DNA from: Alteromonadaceae bacterium
GTDB taxonomy: Bacteria > Pseudomonadota > Gammaproteobacteria > Pseudomonadales > Oleiphilaceae
Assembly: GCA_013393545.1 (NCBI GenBank)
Contig: JABXHG010000010.1
Coordinates: 1-25,943 of the forward strand
DNA length: 25,943 nucleotides
Direction: 5' to 3'
Position 1 is the first letter of the stretch. Each line of letters starts with the position of its first letter. A program made the translations under genes and the position numbers. The notes beneath the pieces were generated by a model. It did not search any database. It saw nothing but the letters and a program-made list of their open reading frames with translations, and was not told the DNA's origin. Of the stretch, positions 1 to 6,326 are shown one piece after another.

Positions 1-1
1 T

Positions 2-25
2 GTGGACCATTTTGTGTTTTTCTGA
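2..25 (+). CDS. 3' end of an upstream gene, possibly cyoE (partial)
   Basis: The window opens in a frame that reads VDHFVFF and stops with TGA at 23-25. Only seven residues are visible, so the family cannot be proved. A short hydrophobic tail of this kind is compatible with the end of the haem O synthase CyoE, which in many gammaproteobacteria lies just before a Sco gene in the cytochrome c oxidase assembly cluster. The identification rests mainly on context. Confidence 0.3.
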   Translation: MDHFVFF

Positions 26-50
26 ATTTAGACAGCGTGCAGGATCGCCC

Positions 51-131
51 GGGGCCGGGGATACTTTTCTCTGGAAAAAACAACTCGCTTCGCTCAGACA
101 ATTTTTCCGCCAGAAAAGCACCCCCGGCCCC
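51..131. repeat. Long imperfect inverted repeat between genes
   Basis: The arms 51-81 and 101-131 are imperfect reverse complements. Each begins or ends with a GGGGCCGGGG/CCCCGGCCCC block followed by a matching CTTTTCT/AGAAAAG block and an A/T run. The roughly 19-base loop contains CTCGCTTCGCTCAG. It lies between the stop of the upstream gene and the Sco gene, so it could be a transcript-level hairpin (terminator or attenuator) or a dispersed palindromic element. The sequence shows the pairing; the function is inference. Confidence 0.6.
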
Positions 132-160
132 AGCCGCTCTTCGAGTAAGGGTTTGTATTC

Positions 161-826
161 ATGAGTCGTTCGGTAAAAATAACGGTAGCCGTGTTGCTGC
201 TGGTCGTGATCAGTATTTTTTCGTTTGTGGTCTACCGTCAGACCAATCTGGAGAGTTCCGAAGCTACCCCCGCCCCGGATCTGGCGGAATACAACGCCTA
301 TGTCTACACCGAAGCCCGTCCGCTGGCGGAGTTCACGCTTACCAACGAACAGGGCGAACCCACTACCCAGGATGATCTGAAAGGCCGCTGGACCTTTGCC
401 TTTGTGGGCTACACCAACTGTCCGGATATCTGCCCGGTGGCCATGACCACGTTGCGCCAGATGGACGGGCAACTGCCGCCGGAATTGCCACAGCCGGATT
501 ATCTGTTAATCAGTGCCGATCCGGAGCACGACACGCCCGAGCGTCTGAATGACTACACCAATTTCTTTGGTGAAAACTTTCATGGCCTTTCGGGCGATCT
601 GGAAACCACCCGGGAACTGGCGAAAAGCTTGAGCGCCGTCTTTCAGCACCGACAAGAAGGCGATCAGTTGCTGGTAGACCACAGTGGCCACTTTGCATTG
701 CTGAATCCGGATGCCGAGGTGCAGGCGCTGATTCAGCCGCCGCACCGGCCGGATCAGCTATTGAAAGCCTTCGAGCGTATCTATGAATGGGCGCAGGCTA
801 ATCACGCCCGAGCCTCGCAGGGCTGA
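161..826 (+). CDS. Sco1/SenC family copper chaperone
   Basis: This 221-aa protein is a Sco/SenC-type thioredoxin-fold protein, a family that delivers copper to the CuA centre of cytochrome c oxidase on the periplasmic side. Residues 7-25 form one hydrophobic anchor. The copper ligands are visible: Cys87 and Cys91 in TNCPDICP, and His174 in DHSGHF. Length and order match the family. An AAGG stands about 10 bases before the chosen ATG. Its place after a possible cyoE end supports a role in oxidase assembly. No odd features were seen. Confidence 0.93.
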   Translation: MSRSVKITVAVLLLVVISIFSFVVYRQTNLESSEATPAPDLAEYNAYVYTEARPLAEFTLTNEQGEPTTQDDLKGRWTFAFVGYTNCPDICPVAMTTLRQMDGQLPPELPQPDYLLISADPEHDTPERLNDYTNFFGENFHGLSGDLETTRELAKSLSAVFQHRQEGDQLLVDHSGHFALLNPDAEVQALIQPPHRPDQLLKAFERIYEWAQANHARASQG

Positions 827-925
827 GCGGCTCTCAATCGAAGGTCAAACTGACATCATTGTTAGCTTTGCATACACTGGCGGGTCCTGGCTTCACAAAC
901 CAACAATAATCATCAGGTAGCTGCC

Positions 926-2131
926 ATGACGTCTCAGACTGCGCCGAATCCCCGGCAATTGTTTACCGTGTTGCTGGCGGGGGCTTTTGTACTGCTGGTG
1001 GTGCATGCGCTCGGCCGTTTTATCTATACCCCGTTGCTCCCTTATCTGGTGTCGGATGGCCAGTTCAGTGCTTCCGACGGCGCGGCTGTCGCCACCTGGA
1101 ATTACCTGGGTTATCTGATGGGGGCAATGGTCGCCATCAAGTGGCACAGGATTGCCCACATTCGCGTGATGTTGCCTCTGTTTCTGGCTGTTCACGTGAT
1201 TACCACTCTGATTGTGACTCAAACCGATAATTTAACCCTGATTTCCGCTAGCCGCTGGCTCAACGGTGTGGCCAACGGGGTGGTGTTCGTGCAGGCGCCG
1301 GCGCTGATTCTGGAATGGTTGGTGCTGCGTAACCGGGCCACCATGAGCGGGCTGGTTTACATCGGCGTGGGGGCTGGCCTGCTGGTCTCCAGTGGTCTGG
1401 TGACCGGAACCGCCGACTGGTTGGCCGGTGCTGAGCGCTGGTGGCCGGCGGCGCTGCTATCCATTCCCCTGGCCTGGTGGGGTGTGGTGCAGTTGCGCAA
1501 ACTGGACATTCCGGTGCGTCAGCACGACGATTCCGGCAAGGAATTGGTTAACACCCCCCTGATTGACCGGGCCAGTGCTCCGCTGTTTCTGTCCTATGCC
1601 GGTGCCGGTCTGGGTTATATCCTGCCGATGACTTTCCTGCCGCTACTGGCGAAGCTGGAATTACCGGAAGGCCATGCCCTGCTGGACGGCACCTGGGTGA
1701 TCGTTGCCCTGTTCACTATTCCCGCGCCCTGGATCTGGAACAAGTTGGGTGCCCGGATGGGGGATCTGCCGGCACTGCGGCTGAATTTCCTGATTCAGTT
1801 GCTGGGGGTGCTGGCGGCGGTGCTTTGGCCCGGCGCCTTCGGGCTGGTGCTTTGCGCTGCGCTGGTGGGTGGCACCTTCCTGGGCACGGTGCTGCTGACC
1901 CAGCGCCTGGGCCGGGCCTTGCACCCGCACCAGGGGCCTCGGCTGTCGGCGGCCATGGTGGCCCTCTATGGCTTTACCCAGATGGTCGGCCCCTGGCTCA
2001 CGAAACAATGGCTGGATGGCGGCGGCACGCTGGTTTCCGCCTTTGGTATTGGTGTGGCAGCGCTGGCATTCGGCCTGTTGCTGGCCTTCTTTGTGCCCAA
2101 GCCGGAAGACTGGCACGTGCGCTCGCAATAA
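926..2131 (+). CDS. MFS transporter, YbfB/YjiJ family
   Basis: A 401-aa very hydrophobic protein with about twelve membrane segments, matching the YbfB/YjiJ branch of the major facilitator superfamily (MFS_4 type). The first helix carries the typical [13 protein letters not shown] stretch near residues 30-42, and the family's second half begins after the charged loop around residues 190-215. The substrate is unknown for this branch. It sits 99 bases after the Sco gene on the same strand, with a CAGG upstream of the ATG. The hrpB fragment begins only six bases after its stop, so the two were probably cotranscribed. Confidence 0.85.
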   Translation: MTSQTAPNPRQLFTVLLAGAFVLLVVHALGRFIYTPLLPYLVSDGQFSASDGAAVATWNYLGYLMGAMVAIKWHRIAHIRVMLPLFLAVHVITTLIVTQTDNLTLISASRWLNGVANGVVFVQAPALILEWLVLRNRATMSGLVYIGVGAGLLVSSGLVTGTADWLAGAERWWPAALLSIPLAWWGVVQLRKLDIPVRQHDDSGKELVNTPLIDRASAPLFLSYAGAGLGYILPMTFLPLLAKLELPEGHALLDGTWVIVALFTIPAPWIWNKLGARMGDLPALRLNFLIQLLGVLAAVLWPGAFGLVLCAALVGGTFLGTVLLTQRLGRALHPHQGPRLSAAMVALYGFTQMVGPWLTKQWLDGGGTLVSAFGIGVAALAFGLLLAFFVPKPEDWHVRSQ

Positions 2132-2137
2132 CACCCC

Positions 2138-2224
2138 ATGCTGCCGATAGAAGATAGTCTGCCAGCACTGAAACAGGCGCTGGAAACCGGCAATACCGCG
2201 CTGCTGCAGGCCCCGCCCGGGGCG
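2138..2224 (+). pseudogene. hrpB: 5' fragment of ATP-dependent helicase gene hrpB
   Basis: The first 29 codons read [19 protein letters not shown] followed by [10 protein letters not shown]. This is the N-terminus of the DEAH-box helicase HrpB up to the beginning of Walker motif I (normally APPGAGKT). The homology stops exactly there, before the Gly-Lys-Thr. Beyond 2224 the frame runs through antisense cysD and ends at 2401. About 800 further residues expected for HrpB are missing, so no helicase can be made. The identification is from recognition of the N-terminal motif. Confidence 0.8.
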
Positions 2225-2382
2225 AAGGCCTTCATCGCCAGGTGCAGCATCACGGCGGAGTCCTTGCCGATGGAATACAGCATCACCGGGTTATCAAACT
2301 CGGCCGCCACCTCACGGATGATGTGGATCGACTCCGCTTCCAGTTGTTTGAGGTGGGTTTTACGGGGAGGGGTTAACGTCAT
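2215..2382 (-). pseudogene. cysD: 5' fragment of cysD (sulfate adenylyltransferase subunit 2)
   Basis: Reading minus from the ATG at 2382, the first 56 residues are clearly CysD: the N-terminal helix with [16 protein letters not shown] and then the PP-loop region [21 protein letters not shown]. CysD is the ATP-sulfurylase subunit that, with CysN, makes adenosine phosphosulfate, the precursor of the PAPS used by sulfotransferases. After APG the frame enters antisense hrpB and the family match ends, so about 245 residues are lost. It follows the HEPN/MNT pair on the same strand with 131 bases between. Such genes accompany sulfated capsule loci, which fits the sulfotransferases here. Confidence 0.85.
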
Positions 2383-2513
2383 GATCTGTCCGTTGTGTTA
2401 ACTACTTAAAAGATTGGTCTGCCGGAACGGCGCCATGGTACCAACAAAAACATCCAGCTGCTCGACTGTAAGCGCATTTATATCAGCCCCAGACTTGCGC
2501 CCATCACCAGTGG

Positions 2514-2843
2514 CTACGGATAGAAGCGAACCCCTACCCGCTCTATATGGTCCACCAGAGCCGGGTTTTTAATTTCACTAAAAAAGGAAAGGTCGATCGT
2601 GTAGATAAGATCCAGACTCTCAATACATTCTGAAATCTCTGCGTACAGATCCGGGCCTGGCTTAGCTCCTGGCTTCAACAGAATCGTCAGATCAATATCC
2701 GAACCATTCCGAAAATTGCCTTTGGCACGCGAGCCATATAATAAAACGTGATCAATAACAGGAAACTGAGCAAACACCTGCTGAAGGGAACGAACAACGT
2801 CTGGCTTAAGCCCACAATCAACCGCGCGAACCATCACCACCAC
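2514..2843 (-). CDS. mntA: MNT-type nucleotidyltransferase (HEPN/MNT antitoxin, MntA-like)
   Basis: A 109-aa minimal nucleotidyltransferase. The signature GSRAKGNFRNGSDID fits the GSx10DxD motif exactly; the two aspartates bind Mg-ATP. In characterised MntA/HepT pairs this enzyme AMPylates a tyrosine of the HEPN toxin and silences it. The gene starts at ATG 2843 (a second ATG lies at 2834) and overlaps the end of the HEPN gene by 26 bases, the usual arrangement of the pair. It is the last intact gene of the minus-strand capsule transcript. The role as antitoxin is inferred from family and pairing. Confidence 0.85.
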   Translation of the reverse strand: MVVMVRAVDCGLKPDVVRSLQQVFAQFPVIDHVLLYGSRAKGNFRNGSDIDLTILLKPGAKPGPDLYAEISECIESLDLIYTIDLSFFSEIKNPALVDHIERVGVRFYP

Positions 2844-3258
2844 CCGGCAGATCTGCCGCCATTTCCGTCATTTTACGCTCGAATTGCACGAAGGCAGGCG
2901 TGTATTGGTAGCGTACCTTTCGAAACTCATCTTCAAGAATTTTCGCATCGTAGGTGTGCACGGTCCGATTTCGACTATGAATCATATCCATCCATACTTG
3001 CGCATCGCCTTCCAGTAACCCCAAAGAAAACGCCTGGCGGCTGGCAGAACGAGAACCAGTAATATTCTGGTGTCCCTCATACTCCAGAAAATCCTTCATC
3101 ACTTTCCACGCAAGCTCATGGGTGAATTCGAAGCGCTGGAGAATACCTTCTTTGATCAACGCCTCAGCACTCTCGTCATACATCCCCACTGCCTGGGTTA
3201 GCTGCGACAAAGCTTTTTGGTAGTTTTCGAAGCGCTGGACCCAGCGAATATCACTCAT
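2818..3258 (-). CDS. hepT: HEPN-domain toxin, HI0074/HepT-like
   Basis: From the ATG at 3258 this is a 146-aa helical protein of the HI0074 (nucleotidyltransferase substrate-binding) HEPN family. The motif RNRTVHTY matches the RX4HXY RNase motif, including the tyrosine that MntA-type partners modify. The preferred start lies behind AAGGGGGTCAGG and its ATG overlaps the TGA of the KpsC half-gene (ATGA), so translation is probably coupled to the capsule operon. A longer frame opens at 3315 but would overlap kpsC by 65 bases and has no comparable ribosome site. RNase activity is inferred from the motif. Confidence 0.85.
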   Translation of the reverse strand: MSDIRWVQRFENYQKALSQLTQAVGMYDESAEALIKEGILQRFEFTHELAWKVMKDFLEYEGHQNITGSRSASRQAFSLGLLEGDAQVWMDMIHSRNRTVHTYDAKILEDEFRKVRYQYTPAFVQFERKMTEMAADLPGGGDGSRG

Positions 3259-4237
3259 CCTGACCCCCTTTCTTTTTCTGTTCCGCAATAAGCGCAACCG
3301 TATCCTCAAACTCACAGCGCTGGCCAGTGTAGGGATTTATGTAGCGGCAATACTTCAGGTAAGCCGCATGAAACACCGCTTCCAGGCTACGAGGCACGCC
3401 CCGGCGCTCACAGTGAACGCGATCATGGGTCAACCCCCAGCCAGCGTAAAACGGCATACCAAAACAATGCACGGTTTTGCCCGCCAGCAAGGCCTCGAAC
3501 CCCATCTGGCTGGTAACCACGTACACCTGCTCTACGTGGTCAAGCAGCGCCCAGGGGTTCACGTTTTCACTCACCAGCGTACAGCCTTTTTGCCGGGCCA
3601 GTTGGAGCAAATGCCCCTTCTTTTTTCCCGCCAGAACGTCCGGATGCACCTTCACCAACACCTCGGATTCAGGATGATCGGTTACAGCCGCTTCCAGCAT
3701 ATCTGCAAAAGAATCTGCCGACGCCAGGCCATAACGAATCGAGGCATCCCGGGCAGTCTGATCAATCACCAGCACTCGGCGAACGCCGCTTTGGCTATTC
3801 TCCAAGCTTGCCGGCAACACATCTGGCGCGTGATTGTACTTGGACAATCGGTAACGCCGAAGTAGCTCAATGCCGGCCCGAGCGCGCTGCGATTCCTCGT
3901 GAGTCAACTCGTGCCTTACAATCTGTGTTTCCAGATCAGAAGGGCGGGTGGCGTCGTAATAAATGCCGGAGTAATCCACCACCATGCTGTGCAGCGGTGA
4001 GCCTTCTACCCCTAACCCCAAAGAACGGATAAAACCGTCCTCCAAAGGCACGTAGGGCAAACCTCTTACCCTCGCAAACCGCCGGGCGCGCTTACCCGAA
4101 GGTTTGAGCCCCCAGCCTGCAATGTGAGAAAGGCCGGAGGTAGAGCCAAAGAACGGCACATGGCGGGTATCCGTTTCCAGCAACTCATCCAGCCAGGGGG
4201 TTTTACCCAGTCCTTTAACCCTGTAACCAATCGTCAT
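3251..4237 (-). CDS. kpsC: Half-KpsC, N-terminal (GT99-like) type
   Basis: A 328-aa protein matching one of the two Kdo-transferase domains of the capsule enzyme KpsC, which builds the beta-Kdo linker on lyso-phosphatidylglycerol at the inner membrane. Motifs in order: LEDGFIRSLGLG (65-76), GIYYDATRPSDLE (91-103), DQTARDASIRYG (159-170), VKVHPDVLAGKKKG (195-208) and MPFYAGWGLTHDR. DQT...D.S..YG and KVHPDVL.GKK are characteristic of the N-terminal half of enterobacterial KpsC. Full-length KpsC is about 675 aa, so this gene carries half. It starts 22 bases after the other half-gene. Activity in isolation is not shown by the sequence. Confidence 0.85.
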   Translation of the reverse strand: MTIGYRVKGLGKTPWLDELLETDTRHVPFFGSTSGLSHIAGWGLKPSGKRARRFARVRGLPYVPLEDGFIRSLGLGVEGSPLHSMVVDYSGIYYDATRPSDLETQIVRHELTHEESQRARAGIELLRRYRLSKYNHAPDVLPASLENSQSGVRRVLVIDQTARDASIRYGLASADSFADMLEAAVTDHPESEVLVKVHPDVLAGKKKGHLLQLARQKGCTLVSENVNPWALLDHVEQVYVVTSQMGFEALLAGKTVHCFGMPFYAGWGLTHDRVHCERRGVPRSLEAVFHAAYLKYCRYINPYTGQRCEFEDTVALIAEQKKKGGQDE

Positions 4238-4259
4238 ACTAGCGTGCCCCGAACGTTGT

Positions 4260-5312
4260 TCACTGCTGTATCCCCATCAATCGCTCCCACAACCGTGAAA
4301 TCCGCTTGGCCAATGGCGCTTTGCGCACTTTCCCCAAATCACGTTGAAGCAAAGCTACGGCCTGTTCAGGGCTAATCAAGTCACCTGTTTGCGGGTCAAC
4401 ATAGCGCGGATAGAGAATCAGGGAAGCAGCCACTAGTTCATTCAGAGCAAGACATCGGTTTCTCCGACTGCAATCAAGCAAATCGGTTGTCAGTCCCCAG
4501 CCGGCATAGAACGGCAAGCCATAAGTGGTCACGCTAACCCCACGCAACAGAGCTTCAAACCCCGTCAGAGAAGTCAGCGTGTGAACCTCATCCACCTGCT
4601 TCAACAGCTCCGACATGCTCACACCAGAAACCACCCTGTCTGCGAAGGCAGTCGCGTTCTTTATACCGGCATCCCCGCCTCGGCCGCCAGACAGCAAATC
4701 CGGGTGCGGCTTGTAAATTATAAAGGCCTGCGGGTTACGCTCTCTGACCTGCTGCAAAAGCTCTGTATTGGTACGCCATTTAAGCGCACCGAACTGAATG
4801 GAAGCATCGGTTTCTACCTGGCCGGGCACCAGCAGAACCGGCTTGCCCTGTGGTACATCCATGGAGGCCTTTTTCCGGCCAACGTTGTATTTAGTCACTC
4901 CGGACTCAACCAACGCTGCGCTCAGGCGCGCGGCACGGGAAAGCAGGTCTTGCGGGAACACCTCATGTTGTAACATCCATTCCAGATCACTGGCGCGGGT
5001 TGCATCGTAATACATACCGCGGGAATCCATAACCAGCGACAGAGGCGGCACCATATCCAGGCCCAGCCCGACAGACCGGATAAAACCATCCTCCATTCGC
5101 CAAAGCGAAGCGCCCTGCTCGTCGGCCAGCGCCTCAATCTCTGGCGTTACCTTACTGGACCAGACAAGCCACTGCCCGCCCGCCGGCAAATCCCGAGCGT
5201 GCTCCACAAAATGAACCGTTGCAGACTGGCCCAAAAAGCCAAGGATAAATCCCCGCTTCCATTTTGAAAAACCGAAAGCGGTCCAGTGGCCATCAAACTG
5301 CCGACTATTCAC
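4260..5312 (-). CDS. kpsC: Half-KpsC, C-terminal (GT107-like) type
   Basis: A 350-aa capsule protein matching the second domain of KpsC. Motifs: WRMEDGFIRSVGLGLD (71-86), PPLSLVMDSRGMYYDAT (89-105), LVPGQVETDASI (161-172), YKPHPDLLSG (200-209) and LPFYAGWGLT. VPGQVE.DASI and VYKPHPD belong to the C-terminal half of KpsC. In the standard enzyme this half follows the GT99 half in one chain; here it is a separate gene located upstream of it in the transcript. The start is probably GTG at 5312, because the frame offers no upstream ATG. The frameshifted glycosyltransferase ends about 20 bases upstream. Confidence 0.83.
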   Translation of the reverse strand: MNSRQFDGHWTAFGFSKWKRGFILGFLGQSATVHFVEHARDLPAGGQWLVWSSKVTPEIEALADEQGASLWRMEDGFIRSVGLGLDMVPPLSLVMDSRGMYYDATRASDLEWMLQHEVFPQDLLSRAARLSAALVESGVTKYNVGRKKASMDVPQGKPVLLVPGQVETDASIQFGALKWRTNTELLQQVRERNPQAFIIYKPHPDLLSGGRGGDAGIKNATAFADRVVSGVSMSELLKQVDEVHTLTSLTGFEALLRGVSVTTYGLPFYAGWGLTTDLLDCSRRNRCLALNELVAASLILYPRYVDPQTGDLISPEQAVALLQRDLGKVRKAPLAKRISRLWERLMGIQQ

Positions 5313-5363
5313 AAATGACTGCGTAATAACTCCTACTCCACATCCGACAAGCCGGCGAAACCT

Positions 5364-6302
5364 TCAGCCACACACCGCTCCAATGCATCGCGCACTCTCA
5401 AACAAACGCCCCCGCAGCTCCGTATCATCCAGCAACGCTCCAATCTCATTGGCCCACGCCCTCGCATCGTCCATAGGCAACAACACACCGTTCTCACCAG
5501 ACCGAACCAGGCGCTGATAGACAGGCGTATCGGCATACACCCCCACTGCACCGGCGGCGGTGATGTCAAAAAACTTTGTTGGCGCCCGGGCAGCATTAAA
5601 GGGCGTATCCAGCAAAGGCGCAAGGCCCAGGGTTCTGGGGCGCTGCACAAAGCGCTTGTACGTGGGCCAGCGCATGGGATGAACCACCTGCACCCCATGC
5701 AGATGCGCAAACCTCTGGCGCACAGAGAGGTCGCCTACCACTTCAAAACAGACATCGTCCCGCGTGGTTAATAACTGCTCCACAACCGGCACCAGCCATT
5801 CAAGCTCCGCGAGATGCGAAGACGAACCATGATAAAACACCGTTTTCATGAACGGCTCCGGCTGAACTCCGACATTCGGCAAGGCATGCGGGGATTGCGG
5901 CTCAAAAACCATTGGCCGCCAGGCCGAATACTTCTGCGCCAGCCAGGGCGACGACACCCAAAGCTCGGCACCCATCGCCTTCAGCCACCGCTGATGCCGC
6001 CAGGCCAGATTGAAAAGCTTTTTCTGATAACGCCATGGCATGCCCCGAAACGCCCGGAGATCAAACACATCATCATCCATGAAAAACACCAGCCGCCCCA
6101 GGCTCGCCCGATGCTGCTCCACCCAGCGCCGCCACTCGCGCGTCAAATAACGTACAAACACCACATTTGTGCCGGAGGCAGGTGCAGGCTCACTCATGGC
6201 ACCAGACAAGTCACAAACCCGCACCGACTCGGCAGCCAATGCGGGCTTAACGAAATAATCGCTGCTGGGATTCTCGCCCTGCTCTATCAGGAGCCATGTC
6301 AT
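5364..6302 (-). CDS. GT4-like glycosyltransferase with probable 3' frameshift
   Basis: A 312-aa protein with the layout of a GT-B glycosyltransferase: a nucleotide-sugar site around APTKFFDITAAGAVGVYAD and the following GENGVLLPMDDARAWA. VFFMDDDVFDL lies near residue 73. The start has GGAGG seven bases before ATG. The frame ends in an unlikely SARCIGAVCG. Starting from the same point, the next frame continues as RDALERCVAEGFAGLSDVE and stops at 5333, the tail expected of such enzymes. A single missing base near 5385-5400 would explain this. Only about 15 terminal residues are affected, so the enzyme may still fold. Confidence 0.75.
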   Translation of the reverse strand: MTWLLIEQGENPSSDYFVKPALAAESVRVCDLSGAMSEPAPASGTNVVFVRYLTREWRRWVEQHRASLGRLVFFMDDDVFDLRAFRGMPWRYQKKLFNLAWRHQRWLKAMGAELWVSSPWLAQKYSAWRPMVFEPQSPHALPNVGVQPEPFMKTVFYHGSSSHLAELEWLVPVVEQLLTTRDDVCFEVVGDLSVRQRFAHLHGVQVVHPMRWPTYKRFVQRPRTLGLAPLLDTPFNAARAPTKFFDITAAGAVGVYADTPVYQRLVRSGENGVLLPMDDARAWANEIGALLDDTELRGRLFESARCIGAVCG

Positions 6303-6326
6303 GAACTGACCTCCAGCCCGGGCGGG

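Noticed and set aside
37..375. Plus-strand ORF over the inverted repeat and the Sco start
   Set aside because: It is out of frame with the Sco gene, runs through the palindrome and has no family features.
1966..2382. A 138-aa minus-strand ORF as a novel protein
   Set aside because: Only its first 56 residues are CysD; the rest is antisense to hrpB and the MFS gene, so it is a fused remnant.
2138..2401. An 87-aa plus-strand ORF as a novel gene
   Set aside because: It is the hrpB start read through into antisense cysD.
2398..2525. Open minus-strand stretch of about 46 codons ending 15 bases before the cysD start
   Set aside because: It reads plausibly (SVATGDGRKSGADIN...) but has no family, no clear start and overlaps the MNT end; too little to call a gene.
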